Part shown: positions 10,587 through 20,737 of the stretch, piece by piece
Position numbering within the stretch: the first letter of the stretch is position 1
Layout: each line of letters opens with the position of its first letter
From: Tardiphaga sp.
GTDB lineage: Bacteria > Pseudomonadota > Alphaproteobacteria > Rhizobiales > Xanthobacteraceae
Assembly (NCBI GenBank): GCA_030147505.1
Contig: JASBVG010000044.1
Location: 62,001 to 126,000, forward strand
Length of the DNA stretch: 64,000 nucleotides
Reading direction: 5' to 3'
Notes under the pieces: generated by a model
The model's input: only the letters and a program-made list of their open reading frames with translations
Database searches by the model: none
What the model was told of the DNA's origin: nothing
Translations under genes and position numbers: made by a program

Positions 10587-12191
10587 GTGATGAGTAAGCC
10601 CGCCGCCAGGCCCGAGGTCGTCCAGCTGCCGGCTGAAGAGCCCGTCGCTGTACCGGCACGCAACCGGCGGGCGGCCCAGCAGCGCGTGCGCGAGGCCCGT
10701 GACCGCCTGACCTCGACCTCCGGCACACGGCCCGCCTTCGATCGCGAACTGCTCCGCCAATACGCACAGACCCGCCTCTCCGCCTCGCTGGTGGTGACGC
10801 TGCTCGTGGTCGGCACCGGCATCGTGTTCGGCGTCTGGCTGCAGCCGCTGCCCGCCGCCGCGTGGGCTTGCGGCATGCTGTGCATCCACGCGGTGATCCT
10901 GCGCGCCTGCAATCGCTATCTCGCTGAGCCGCCCGGCCCGAACACCACGCGAAAGTGGCGCACGCGCTTCATGGTGCTGGACCTCGTCTACGGTCTCGCC
11001 TGGACATCGATCCTGGTGCATCCCACCGGCGCCGATGTCGTCTCGAATTCGCTGATGATGTTCCTGATGCTGCTGGTGGTGGCCGTCTCCAGCATGCTCG
11101 CATCGAGCCTGCCGATCGCCGCCATCGCCGCCACCGCGCCGGTGACTTTCGGCGTGGCGATGAGCTTCATCCTGCGCGGCAATTTCGACAATTATGTCCT
11201 TGCTGCACTGGCCGTCGCGGCCGAGGGCTATTTCATCCTGCTCGCCCAGCGCCTGCACTCGACGACCCTTGCCGCGCTCGAAGCGCGCGCCGAGAAGGAT
11301 GCGCTGATCGGCGAACTCGAACAGGCCAAGGCGATCTCGGACGAAGCGCGCCATCGCGCCGAGGCCGCCAATGTCGCCAAGTCGCGCTTCCTCGCCCAGA
11401 TGAGCCATGAACTCCGTACGCCGCTGAACGCCATTCTCGGTTTCTCGGAAGTGATGAAGAGCGAGATTTTTGGCGCGCACGCGGTCGCGGTCTACAAGGA
11501 CTATTCGGCGGACATCCATAATTCCGGCGTCCACCTGCTCAATCTCATCAACGAGATCCTCGACCTCTCGCGCATCGAGGCAGGCCGCTACGAGCTCAAC
11601 GAAGAAGCAGTCTCGCTCGAGCATGTCGTCGCCGATTGCCATCACCTGCTGAAGCTGCGCGCCACGAGCCGCGGCATCACCATCCATGAAGTGTTCGAGC
11701 ACGGCATGCCGCGCATCTGGGGCGACGAACGCGCCTGCCGGCAGATCGTGCTCAACCTGCTCTCCAACGCCATCAAATTCACGCCGCAGGGCGGCGAGAT
11801 CTGGCTCAAGGTCGGCTGGACCGCCTCGGGTGGCCAGTATCTGAGCTGCAAGGACACCGGCTCGGGTATTGCTGAAGACGAGATTCCAATCGTGCTCGCC
11901 TCGTTCGGCCAGGGATCGAACTCGATCAAATCGGCCGAGCAAGGCGCCGGTCTTGGCCTGCCGATCGCAAAAAGCCTGATCGACATGCATGGCGGAACGT
12001 TCACGCTGAAATCGAAGCTGCGTATCGGCACCGAGGTGATCATCACCTTCCCGCCGGAGCGCGTGATGTCGGCGCTCGCGCCAGTGACCGAGGAAGCGCC
12101 ACCGCTGCAACCGGACTACGAATTCAACATCGCCGATGAAAAGCGGCGTGCCCGCAACAAGCCGATCATGAATGCGGGAACAGGTCTGTAG
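10587..12191 (+). CDS. membrane sensor histidine kinase (PleC/DivJ/PdhS-type HisKA)
   Basis: TM segments, H-box 'FLAQMSHELRTPLNAILGFSEVMKSEIFG', N-box and G-boxes 'NLLSNAIKFTPQGG', 'GAGLGLPIAKSLIDMHGG'. Confidence 0.92.
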   Translation: MMSKPAARPEVVQLPAEEPVAVPARNRRAAQQRVREARDRLTSTSGTRPAFDRELLRQYAQTRLSASLVVTLLVVGTGIVFGVWLQPLPAAAWACGMLCIHAVILRACNRYLAEPPGPNTTRKWRTRFMVLDLVYGLAWTSILVHPTGADVVSNSLMMFLMLLVVAVSSMLASSLPIAAIAATAPVTFGVAMSFILRGNFDNYVLAALAVAAEGYFILLAQRLHSTTLAALEARAEKDALIGELEQAKAISDEARHRAEAANVAKSRFLAQMSHELRTPLNAILGFSEVMKSEIFGAHAVAVYKDYSADIHNSGVHLLNLINEILDLSRIEAGRYELNEEAVSLEHVVADCHHLLKLRATSRGITIHEVFEHGMPRIWGDERACRQIVLNLLSNAIKFTPQGGEIWLKVGWTASGGQYLSCKDTGSGIAEDEIPIVLASFGQGSNSIKSAEQGAGLGLPIAKSLIDMHGGTFTLKSKLRIGTEVIITFPPERVMSALAPVTEEAPPLQPDYEFNIADEKRRARNKPIMNAGTGL

Positions 12192-12239
12192 CGCATGATC
12201 CCGAAAAGTGTGCAGCGTTTTTCGGAGCCACTCATGCGC
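12191..12239. repeat. Bradyrhizobiaceae-type intergenic palindromic repeat
   Basis: gcgcatgatcccgaaaagtgtgcagcgtttttcggagccactcatgcgc: perfect 8-bp end arms plus internal CCGAAAA/TTTTTCGG; same style as the widespread 'GCATGATCCGGAAAAGTG...TTTTCCG...TCATGC' repeats of the group. Confidence 0.6.
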
Positions 12240-12294
12240 AAGGAAGACGCTTCACGGCTTGCGCATCGGCGGCGAACCGCTTCAATATCGCAGG

Positions 12295-12513
12295 ATGAAC
12301 AAAGAAACACCGTGCGTCGCCATCTGTGTCATCGATCCCAAAGCCAAGCTTTGCCTCGGATGCGGACGCACGCTGCAGGAGATCGCGCGCTGGGGCCGCA
12401 TGGAGAGTGCGGAACGCCTGAGCATCATGGCAACGCTGGAAACGCGCATGACCGAAGCCGGTTTCGCGCCACCCTCGACTTTCGCACGCAGGCCGGGCCC
12501 CGCGACGCCCTGA
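12295..12513 (+). CDS. DUF1289 domain protein
   Basis: 'TPCVAICVIDPKAKLCLGCGRTLQEIARW' Cys signature. Confidence 0.85.
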   Translation: MNKETPCVAICVIDPKAKLCLGCGRTLQEIARWGRMESAERLSIMATLETRMTEAGFAPPSTFARRPGPATP

Positions 12514-12538
12514 ACAATTTCGTCTCCGGGGACGCAAC

Positions 12539-13051
12539 ATGACGCGCGTCCTGCTGCTGATGATCGCGATCCTTGCCACCGCTGGCGCGGCGCTCGCTTA
12601 TGGCGATCCCAAGCAGATTACGAAAGCCGGCACACTGGTCACCGAGATCCTGCGCAAACAGGTCCCGCCGATACCGCGCATCGTCGATATCCCGCGCGGC
12701 GATGGCGGTGAATTCGCATTGCAGGCCACGATCAACGGCGTCGCCGCGCCGATGATCATCGACACCGGCGCCACCTCGGTAGTGCTGTCTTACGAGACCG
12801 CCAAGGCGATTGGCCTGCCGGTCGAATTGCTGGCCTATAACACCGACGTCGAAACCGTCTCGGGCCGCACAAAGGCTGCGCGGCTCACGCTCGATCGTCT
12901 CGCCGTCGGCAAACTGGTGGAGCGCTCGGTCCCTGCTCTCATCGTTCCGCGCGGATTGATGAAGACGAATCTGCTCGGCATGAGCTTTCTGGATCGGCTG
13001 GAAAGCTGGGAAGTTCGTGCGGACAAGCTGAAACTGCGCGGCTATCCGTAA
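12539..13051 (+). CDS. TIGR02281-type retroviral-like aspartyl protease
   Basis: 'INGVAAPMIIDTGATSVVLSYETAKAIGL', 'LLGMSFLDRLESWEVRADKLKLRG'. Confidence 0.85.
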   Translation: MTRVLLLMIAILATAGAALAYGDPKQITKAGTLVTEILRKQVPPIPRIVDIPRGDGGEFALQATINGVAAPMIIDTGATSVVLSYETAKAIGLPVELLAYNTDVETVSGRTKAARLTLDRLAVGKLVERSVPALIVPRGLMKTNLLGMSFLDRLESWEVRADKLKLRGYP

Positions 13052-13054
13052 CGT

Positions 13055-14050
13055 CTAGGCCGCTTCCGACACTGCCGGCTCGTCTTCCACCAGCGCGATC
13101 GCGTCGCGAAGAACATCGATTCCCGCGCCGTGCTTCACGCCATGTTCGGCAAGATGCCGGCGGAATGCGCGCGCGCCGCGCACCGCATGAAACGCGCCGA
13201 CAAAGTGCCGTGTGATGGAGTGCAGCCGCGTGCCTTGCGCGAGTTGATCGGCGATATACGGCGTCATCGCCTCCATCGCGTCCTTCATCGTCGCATGCGG
13301 CGCCGGTTCGCCGAAGATTTCAGGATCGACCGCGAGCAGACGCCACGGCTCTTGATAGGCCGCGCGGCCGAGCATCGCGCCATCCACATGCGCGAGATGC
13401 GCCTTCGCCTCGGTGACGCCGGGAATGCCACCATTGATGGCGATCTGCACGTCAGGCATCGCAGCTTTCAGCCGGTAAACGCGATCGTAATTCAGCGGCG
13501 GGATCGTACGGTTTTCCTTCGGCGAGAGGCCGTTCAGCCACGCCTTGCGGGCATGCACGATCAGACCGTCCGCGCCCGCAGCGACCACCGTTTTCGCCAA
13601 AGCATCGAGCGCAATTTCCGGGTCCTGATCGTCGACGCCGATGCGGCACTTCACCGTGACCGGCACTTCGACTGCAGCTTTCATCGCAGTGACACAGCGC
13701 GCAACGAGATCAGGCTCAGCCATCAGGCACGCGCCGAAACGACCTTCCTTCACACGATCCGACGGGCAGCCAACATTGATATTGATCTCATCGTAGCCGA
13801 AATCGGCGCCGATCTGCGCGGCTTCGGCGAGTTGCCGGGGGTCCGAACCACCAAGCTGTAGCGCCACCGGATGCTCACTGGTATCGAAGCCAAGCAGGCG
13901 CTGGCGGTCACCGTGAATAATCGCCGGGGTGGTAACCATCTCCGTATAAAGCAATGCACGCCGCGTCAGCAGACGGTGGAACACGCGGCAATGCCGATCG
14001 GTCCAGTCCATCATGGGTGCGACGGAGAATGTGCAGTTCGGATAGGTCAA
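13055..14050 (-). CDS. dusA: tRNA-dihydrouridine(20/20a) synthase DusA
   Basis: 'FSVAPMMDWTDRHCRVFHRLLTRRALLYTEMVT', 'NVGCPSDRVKEGRFGACLM', 'IVHARKAWLNGLSPKENR'. Confidence 0.95.
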   Translation of the reverse strand: MTYPNCTFSVAPMMDWTDRHCRVFHRLLTRRALLYTEMVTTPAIIHGDRQRLLGFDTSEHPVALQLGGSDPRQLAEAAQIGADFGYDEININVGCPSDRVKEGRFGACLMAEPDLVARCVTAMKAAVEVPVTVKCRIGVDDQDPEIALDALAKTVVAAGADGLIVHARKAWLNGLSPKENRTIPPLNYDRVYRLKAAMPDVQIAINGGIPGVTEAKAHLAHVDGAMLGRAAYQEPWRLLAVDPEIFGEPAPHATMKDAMEAMTPYIADQLAQGTRLHSITRHFVGAFHAVRGARAFRRHLAEHGVKHGAGIDVLRDAIALVEDEPAVSEAA

Positions 14051-14086
14051 GCGCTTGGTCCCTGCCCGCAGTGACGGGCGTCTCGA

Positions 14087-15340
14087 TCAGTCCTTGTATT
14101 CATACAGCAGACGCGCGCGGATGGTACCATCCAGCGCGCGGATGTCTTCGAGCACGCGCTGGCTGTCCGCCGCCGATGCATCGGCGTCGAGCACGACGTA
14201 ACCGACATCGTTGTTGGTCTCGTAGTACTGCGCAGCGATGTTGACGGCGTGGCGGGCCAGCACTTCGTTGAGGCGGCCGAGCATGCCCGGCACGTTACGC
14301 TGAACCTGAATGAAGCGCGTGCCCTGCGGGCGGGCGGGCAACTGCACCTGCGGGAAGTTGACCGCGCCGACGGTTGAACCGGTGTCGCTGTAGTCGATCA
14401 ATTTTCGTGCTACTTCGGCGCCGATGCGCTCCTGTGCTTCTTCCGTGGAGCCGCCCACATGCGGGGTCAGCAGCACGTTGGGAAGCCCCTGCAGCGGCGT
14501 GACGAATTTCTCCGCATTGGAGCTTGGTTCCACCGGGAACACGTCCACGGCCGCGCCGCGCAGCTTGCCGCTGCGCAAAACGTCCGCCAGCGCGTCGAGA
14601 TCGACCACCGTACCGCGGCTGTTATTGATGAAATAGGCGCCGTCCTTCATCCAGGACAGCTCAAGCTTGCCAATCATGCCTTGGGTCGCCGGCGTTTCCG
14701 GCACATGCATGCTGACCACGTCGCTCTGCACCATCAATTCCTGCAGCGTCGCGACGGGCTCCGTATTGCCGTGGCGTAGACGATCCGTGTGATCGTAGTA
14801 GATCACCTTCATGCCAAAGGCCTCGGCGAGGTTCGAGAGCTGAGAGCCGATATTGCCGTAGCCGACGATGCCCAGTGTCTTGCCGCGGACTTCGTGGCTG
14901 TTGGTGGCCGACTTGTCCCACTTGCCGTCATGCGCGGCAACCGAGCGATCGACGATGCGGCGGAACAGCATCACGATCTCGCCCATCACCAGCTCGGCCA
15001 CCGAGCGGGTGTTGGAGAACGGCGCGTTGAACACCGGGATGCCGCTGCGGCGGGCCGCGTCGATATCGACCTGGTTGGTGCCGACGCTGAAGCAGCCGAT
15101 GGCGATCAGGCGGTCTGCGGCGTCCAGCACATCCTGGGTGATCTGGGTGCGCGAACGGATGCCGAGCAGATGTACGCCCTTAAGGGCTTCCTTAAGTTCG
15201 CTGCCGCCAAGCGCCTTGGTCAAGCGCGTGACATTGGTGTACCCCGCCATGTCGATCAGTTCGACGGCGCTGTCGTTGACGCCCTCCAGCAGAAGGATCT
15301 TGATCTTGTCCTTCGGGAGCGAGAGCTGCGGGGCAGGCAT
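14087..15340 (-). CDS. serA: D-3-phosphoglycerate dehydrogenase (E. coli-type with C-terminal ACT domain)
   Basis: 'KTLGIVGYGNIGSQLSNLAEAFGMKVIYYD', C-terminal 'VQRNVPGMLGRLNEVLARHAVNIAAQYYETN'; start set at MPAPQLSLPKDKIK. Confidence 0.92.
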   Translation of the reverse strand: MPAPQLSLPKDKIKILLLEGVNDSAVELIDMAGYTNVTRLTKALGGSELKEALKGVHLLGIRSRTQITQDVLDAADRLIAIGCFSVGTNQVDIDAARRSGIPVFNAPFSNTRSVAELVMGEIVMLFRRIVDRSVAAHDGKWDKSATNSHEVRGKTLGIVGYGNIGSQLSNLAEAFGMKVIYYDHTDRLRHGNTEPVATLQELMVQSDVVSMHVPETPATQGMIGKLELSWMKDGAYFINNSRGTVVDLDALADVLRSGKLRGAAVDVFPVEPSSNAEKFVTPLQGLPNVLLTPHVGGSTEEAQERIGAEVARKLIDYSDTGSTVGAVNFPQVQLPARPQGTRFIQVQRNVPGMLGRLNEVLARHAVNIAAQYYETNNDVGYVVLDADASAADSQRVLEDIRALDGTIRARLLYEYKD

Positions 15341-15622
15341 GGCGGTCTTTGACACGGGCGGGGTGTCCTTTGCAGGGCAGTTGGAACGGCGAAGCAACGG
15401 GAACCCCGAAGGGCTCCGGCGAGGTGGAGACGCCAGACGCTGGTTCGATTTGGCCGCATCTTTAATCCGGCCGTCCCGATCATGCCAAGTGGGGACACAA
15501 CAAATTGAAAAATAAGAATTTTTGACCACAGGGCGGCGCCGGTTCCGGTGATCGCGGTTCGCCCGTGAGTCGGCCGCCAGTAAGCCCTGCGCCCAAGCGG
15601 AACGGAACATGTCCCCCCGACA

Positions 15623-16909
15623 TTGTCAGCAGCCTTCCCCAGCAATGACCTTCCCAACCCGCGGTGCACCATTTCCGATCTCGATCCCGACACCACCGAA
15701 CAGGACGATCTCCACGGCGGCCGTTCGCCCTGGTTCGACCGCCTGCCCCACCCTCCCCGCCATCCCCTCACCGAAGACATCCGCTGCGACACGTTGATCG
15801 TCGGTTGCGGCATCACCGGTGCTTTGATGGCCGAACGGCTGACGCGGCAAGGGCTCGACGTGGTGCTGGTGGATCGTGAGTTGCCGGGCCATGGCAGCAC
15901 GGCAGCCAGCACATCGATGTTGTTGTGGGAGATCGATCGATCGCTGAGCGAATTGACGGAGCTCTACGGCTATGAGCGCGCTGTGCGCGTCTACCGCGCC
16001 AGCTTTGAGGCAGTGAGCGGCTTGCAAGCGCTGGTGCGTGACCTCACTCTTCCCTGCCAGATGCGGCCGAAGTCGTCGCTCTATCTTGCGGCCGGTGAGG
16101 ACGCAACCAGCCTGATCACCGAGAATGTCCTGCGTACGCGCGCGCGGCTGCCAGGCACATTCCTCGACCATCGCGCCCTGCTTGGCGCCTACGAGATCAC
16201 ACGCGCCGGCGCGATCGTCTCGCCGAACTCTGCCGATTGCGATCCGCTTCAAATGACGGTCGGATTGCTGAACATCGCGCACAAGCGTGGGGCGCGTTTC
16301 TACGAGAGTGAAGCGGCGCGCTACGACAGCGCGTCGCACAGTGTCGGCGTCGCCACCTCGGAAGGGCGGATGATCGAGGCCCGTCACGTCATCCTTGCCA
16401 CCGGTTATGTGATGCCCGAGATCGTGGAAGCGAAGGTGCAGTCTCCCTCGTCGAGCTGGGCCATCGCGACCACACCGCAGCCGGATCGGCTGTGGCGCGA
16501 GGGCGTACTGATCTGGGAGGACAGCAAGAACTATCTCTACGCGCGCACAACGCCCTCAGGCCGCATCATCATCGGCGGCGAGGACAGCGACGAGACCATC
16601 GAACCAAACGCGCGCGATGCGCAGATCCCGGCCAAGGCTCATATCCTACGCCAGCGTCTGCAGGCTCTGTGGCCGCGTGCGGAGCCGAAAATCACCCACC
16701 GCTGGGCCGGCACATTCGACACGACGCGCGACGGGCTGCCGCTGATCGGCCCGGTGCCGAACCATCCCAACCTGTTCGCCGCCTATGGCTATGGCGGCAA
16801 TGGCATCACCTTTAGCTATCTGGCCGCGCAAATGTTCGGCGATCTGATCAATGGCAAGCGCTCGCAGCTGCTCGACGATTTCGCCCTCGATCGCGACGTC
16901 GCTTCGTAG
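15623..16909 (+). CDS. FAD-dependent oxidoreductase (DAO family)
   Basis: 'DTLIVGCGITGALMAERLTRQGLDVVLVDRE', C-terminal 'YGYGGNGITFSYLAAQMFGDLINGK'. Confidence 0.9.
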   Translation: MSAAFPSNDLPNPRCTISDLDPDTTEQDDLHGGRSPWFDRLPHPPRHPLTEDIRCDTLIVGCGITGALMAERLTRQGLDVVLVDRELPGHGSTAASTSMLLWEIDRSLSELTELYGYERAVRVYRASFEAVSGLQALVRDLTLPCQMRPKSSLYLAAGEDATSLITENVLRTRARLPGTFLDHRALLGAYEITRAGAIVSPNSADCDPLQMTVGLLNIAHKRGARFYESEAARYDSASHSVGVATSEGRMIEARHVILATGYVMPEIVEAKVQSPSSSWAIATTPQPDRLWREGVLIWEDSKNYLYARTTPSGRIIIGGEDSDETIEPNARDAQIPAKAHILRQRLQALWPRAEPKITHRWAGTFDTTRDGLPLIGPVPNHPNLFAAYGYGGNGITFSYLAAQMFGDLINGKRSQLLDDFALDRDVAS

Positions 16910-17055
16910 TTCAGACTGCAGCGCAACATCGCAGGCGCGGTGCCGCATTCGCAGGCGACAGACGCCGAGATTTCCAGCATGCGCACTGATTGACAAGGCA
17001 GGGGCGATTGTTAGCATACAAGTGATTTTTGACGCTCCTTATGGGGGTTGGTCCG

Positions 17056-17913
17056 ATGAAACCGGCGCCGTTTACTCGCCACGTTCCCCGCACGGTGGAC
17101 GAAGTCGTGAGTGCCCTGGCCGAATATGCGCCGCAGGACGGACGCATTCTCGCCGGCGGGCAGAGCCTCGTGCCGATCATGGCATTCCGCATGGCGCGGC
17201 CGGCGCATCTGATCGATATCAATGAAGTCGAAGGGCTCGACCGCCTCGCTGTCGATGCCGACTATCTGTCGATTGGCGCGCGCGTGCGCCACAGTGCCTT
17301 CCACAAACCGGTGATCGACGGTCCGCTCGGACATCTGCTGGCCTATGTTGCCAAGCATATCGCGCATTATCCAATCCGCATGCGCGGGACCTTTTGCGGC
17401 AGTCTTGCCCATGCCGATCCATCGTCGGAATGGTGCCTCGTCTCGGCGACTCTCGGCGCACAACTGGTCGTGAAAAGCGTTCGCGGCGAACGCATCGTGC
17501 CGGTCGAGAACTTCCTGGAAGGCATCATGACGACTGCATTGCAGGAAGACGAATTCCTCGCCGAGGCGCGGCTGCCGCTGCTGCCGGACGACACCAGATT
17601 TGGCTTCTATGAATTCAGCCGCCGCGCCGGTGACTTTGCGATGTCCGCAGCGCTGGTCACCCATCGGTTGGTGGACGGCAAGATCATCGACGCCCGCGTC
17701 GGCATCGGCGGCGCCGAGGACCACGCACGGCGGATTGCCGAGGCGGAGCATGTGCTGAACGGACAGCAGCCTTCGCATGATCTGTTCGTCGCAGCCGGCG
17801 AGGCGGCGGCGACCGCCGTCGATCCATTGGAAGATATCCAAACGACCGCCGAGTATCGGCGCGATCTCGTCCGCGCCGTGACGCGGCGTGCGCTCGAACA
17901 TTCGCAACAATGA
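17056..17913 (+). CDS. molybdenum hydroxylase medium (FAD) subunit, CoxM-like
   Basis: 'DGRILAGGQSLVPIMAFRMARPAHLIDIN', 'GTFCGSLAHADPSSEWC'; SD gggggttgg before ATG at 17056 (track ORF starts 17029). Confidence 0.9.
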   Translation: MKPAPFTRHVPRTVDEVVSALAEYAPQDGRILAGGQSLVPIMAFRMARPAHLIDINEVEGLDRLAVDADYLSIGARVRHSAFHKPVIDGPLGHLLAYVAKHIAHYPIRMRGTFCGSLAHADPSSEWCLVSATLGAQLVVKSVRGERIVPVENFLEGIMTTALQEDEFLAEARLPLLPDDTRFGFYEFSRRAGDFAMSAALVTHRLVDGKIIDARVGIGGAEDHARRIAEAEHVLNGQQPSHDLFVAAGEAAATAVDPLEDIQTTAEYRRDLVRAVTRRALEHSQQ

Positions 17914-20261
17914 CCTTGCACGCCAAGACGGAGCATACCAAGGGATCCGGCACGACATGGGTCGGGCGCTCGATCCGCCGGCTTGAAGACCCCGCCCTCG
18001 TCGCCGGCCGCGGTCGTTTCACGGCCGATCTCCCGGCCACGCACTGGGTCCGCTTCGTACGAAGCCATGTGGCGGCGGGCACGATCGAACGGATCGACGC
18101 CCCCGAGGGCATCGGCATGGTGACGGCGGCCGATCTGTGCGGACTGAAGCCGATCAAGCCGATGCTCAGCAAGTTCAACTACGTCCCGATCGGCCAGCCG
18201 ATCCTCGCCGATGGCGTGGTACGCTTTACCGGCGAATGCATTGCCGCCGTCTATGCGCCGAGCAAGGAACAGGCGGAGGACTTTGCCGATCAGATCGAGG
18301 TCGCAATCAACGAGACGCCGCCTTTGACCGACGCGCGGACCGCGCTCGCACAAGATGCGCCGCGCGTACATGCCGGAACGCGGCACAACGTGATTGTCGA
18401 AGGCCATATCGTCACGCCGAAATTCGAGGACGTGTGGAAATCGGCGGATCGCATCGTCAAGGTCGAGGCGCGCTCACGCCGACAGAATGCGACGCCGATG
18501 GAGGCGCGGGCCGGACATGCGATCTACGATCCCTTCACCGAACGAGTGACGCTGACCTGCACCACGCAAATGCCGCATCTGACGCGCACGGCAGTGTGCG
18601 ACATCCTCGGCATCCCGGAATCCGAACTCCGCGTGATTGCACCCGACGTCGGCGGCGGCTTCGGGCAAAAAATGTCGCTGGCGCCGGAATATGTCCTGCT
18701 GGTGTGGCTGGCGCGGCATCTGCGCAGCTCGGTCGCCTGGACAGAAGACCGCCGCGAAAACCTGATCGCGAGCTTTCACAGCCGCGATCAATATGTCGAA
18801 CTCGAAGGTGCGTTCGATGCGCGTGGCAAGCTGCTGGCGCTGCGCGGCGATATCGTCGCCAATATCGGTGCCTATTCCTGCTTCCCCACCACCTGCGGCG
18901 TGGAGCCGCTGATGGCACTGGCCGAACTCCCTGGCCCGTACGATGTGCGCGCCTATGACTGCCGCTCGCGCGGCGTGATGACCAATACATGTCCGATGGC
19001 CCCTTATCGCGGGGTCTCGCGGCCGGTCATCACCTTCGTGCTGGAGCGGTTGATGGACAAGGCGGCCGGCGCCTTCGGCATCGAACCGACCGAGCTGCGC
19101 CGCCGCAATCTGATCGACACGTTTCCATACACGTCGGCGACCGGCCTCGTCTTCGACGACGGAACCTATCGCGAGACGATGGAGATGGCGATCAAGGCCA
19201 TCGGCCTCGGCGCCTTCCGCAAGCGCCAGGAAGCGGCACGCGCCGAAGGCCGCTATCTCGGCATCGGCTTCGCGACCTTCTCCGAACGTACCGGCTATGG
19301 CAGCCCTGCCTTCGCCGCACGCGGCATGGAGATCACGCCAGGCTTCGAGACCGTGATCCTGTCGATTGATCCGTCCGGCTTTGTCGAAGCTCGCATCGGT
19401 TCATCTCCGCATGGTCAGGGACTACGGACGTCGCTAGCGCAAATCATCGCCGATGAGATCGGCGTCGATCCTGACGTCATCAAGGTCGTCCATGGCGACA
19501 CCGACCGATCGCCCTATGGCTGGGGCACGTTTGCAAGCCGCTCGCTGGTACTATCCGGCGGCGCCAGCCTGCTGGCCGCGCAGAAGATACGTGCAAAGCT
19601 CCTGAAGATGGCGAGCCATCTGCTGGAGGCATCGCCCGAGGACATCAGGCTGGAAGCAGGCTCGGCGCATGTGATTGGTACGGATCGCTCGGTCAGCATC
19701 GCATCGATGGCGCGTGCGGCCTATCATCAGACGCATATTTTCAAGGGCGAGATCGAACCGGGACTTTCGGAAAACGCCACTTACGATCCCTCGGGAACAT
19801 TCTCCAATGCATGTCACGTCGCCATTGTCGAAGTGGATATCGAGACCGGCAGCGTCACGCTCGAAAAATTTGTCGTGGCCGAGGATGCCGGGCAGATCAT
19901 CAATCCGATGATTGCCGACGGTCAGGTGCATGGCGGCGTCGCGCAAGGCATCGGCAATGCGCTGCTGGAAGAGATCATCTATGATGAGACCGGCAATATC
20001 ATGACCTCGACGCTGGCAGATTTTCTGCCCCCGACAGCGCATGAGATTCCGGAGATCGAGCTCCATCATATCGAGACGCTGACCGGCAATACGATCACGA
20101 AAGCGAAAGGTCTTGGTGAAGGCGGCGCCATCGGCGCGCCGGCCGCAGTGATCTCCGCCATCAACGATGCCCTGAAACCGTTCGATGTCTCCATTGACGA
20201 AATGCCGGCGACGCCGCAGCGCATCCGTGCCGCCCTCCGCAACAGCGGGAAACTGCCATGA
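17910..20261 (+). CDS. molybdenum hydroxylase large (molybdopterin-binding) subunit 1
   Basis: ATGA overlap with the FAD subunit; 'VGGGFGQKMSLAPEYVLLVWLARHL', 'YRGVSRPVITFVLERLMD', 'LGEGGAIGAPAAVISAINDAL'; lacks the AYxCSFR loop of form I CO dehydrogenase. Confidence 0.92.
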   Translation: MTLHAKTEHTKGSGTTWVGRSIRRLEDPALVAGRGRFTADLPATHWVRFVRSHVAAGTIERIDAPEGIGMVTAADLCGLKPIKPMLSKFNYVPIGQPILADGVVRFTGECIAAVYAPSKEQAEDFADQIEVAINETPPLTDARTALAQDAPRVHAGTRHNVIVEGHIVTPKFEDVWKSADRIVKVEARSRRQNATPMEARAGHAIYDPFTERVTLTCTTQMPHLTRTAVCDILGIPESELRVIAPDVGGGFGQKMSLAPEYVLLVWLARHLRSSVAWTEDRRENLIASFHSRDQYVELEGAFDARGKLLALRGDIVANIGAYSCFPTTCGVEPLMALAELPGPYDVRAYDCRSRGVMTNTCPMAPYRGVSRPVITFVLERLMDKAAGAFGIEPTELRRRNLIDTFPYTSATGLVFDDGTYRETMEMAIKAIGLGAFRKRQEAARAEGRYLGIGFATFSERTGYGSPAFAARGMEITPGFETVILSIDPSGFVEARIGSSPHGQGLRTSLAQIIADEIGVDPDVIKVVHGDTDRSPYGWGTFASRSLVLSGGASLLAAQKIRAKLLKMASHLLEASPEDIRLEAGSAHVIGTDRSVSIASMARAAYHQTHIFKGEIEPGLSENATYDPSGTFSNACHVAIVEVDIETGSVTLEKFVVAEDAGQIINPMIADGQVHGGVAQGIGNALLEEIIYDETGNIMTSTLADFLPPTAHEIPEIELHHIETLTGNTITKAKGLGEGGAIGAPAAVISAINDALKPFDVSIDEMPATPQRIRAALRNSGKLP

Positions 20262-20737
20262 CCGAGAAGAGCGACATCATCCTCACCATCAACGGCAAAA
20301 CGCATGCGCTCCGCGTCGAGGCGCGGCGCACACTGGCAGATGCCATCCGCGAGGACTGCGGCCAGACCGGTACCCATATCGGCTGCGAACATGGCGTCTG
20401 CGGCGCCTGCACCGTGCTGGTGGATGGCGAGCCGGTGCGCTCCTGCCTGATGTTCGCCCAGCAGGCGAATGGCCGGCAGATCCGCACCGTAGAAGGTCTC
20501 GCAAACGGCGACACGATGCATGTGATGCAGCGCGCGTTCATGGAGAACCATGGACTACAATGCGGCTTCTGCACGCCGGGTTTCCTGATGCTCGCCGTGG
20601 GCGTGCTGGAGCGCGAGCCGGACATTTCCGACCACGATCTCCTCGATGTGCTGTCGTCGAACCTGTGCCGCTGCACGGGCTATCAAAACATCATCAAGGC
20701 AGTGCGCGCCGCGGCCATCGAGATGCGCCAGTCGTGA
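20258..20737 (+). CDS. molybdenum hydroxylase small (2x[2Fe-2S]) subunit, CoxS-like
   Basis: 'GCEHGVCGACTVLVDGEPVRSC' and 'CGFCTPGFLM...NLCRCTGYQNIIKAV'. Confidence 0.93.
   Translation: MTEKSDIILTINGKTHALRVEARRTLADAIREDCGQTGTHIGCEHGVCGACTVLVDGEPVRSCLMFAQQANGRQIRTVEGLANGDTMHVMQRAFMENHGLQCGFCTPGFLMLAVGVLEREPDISDHDLLDVLSSNLCRCTGYQNIIKAVRAAAIEMRQS

Noticed and set aside
10416-12110. Minus-strand 564-aa ORF
   Set aside because: Antisense shadow of the histidine kinase; no recognisable motif.
17910-20261. Aerobic (form I) CO dehydrogenase
   Set aside because: The AYxCSFR active-site loop typical of form I CoxL is absent; only a general Mo-hydroxylase assignment is justified.
20185-20733. N-terminal 183-residue extension of the second large subunit in the ORF track
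   Set aside because: Overlaps the CoxS subunit out of frame; a GTG at 20734 overlapping the CoxS stop gives the expected N-terminus.
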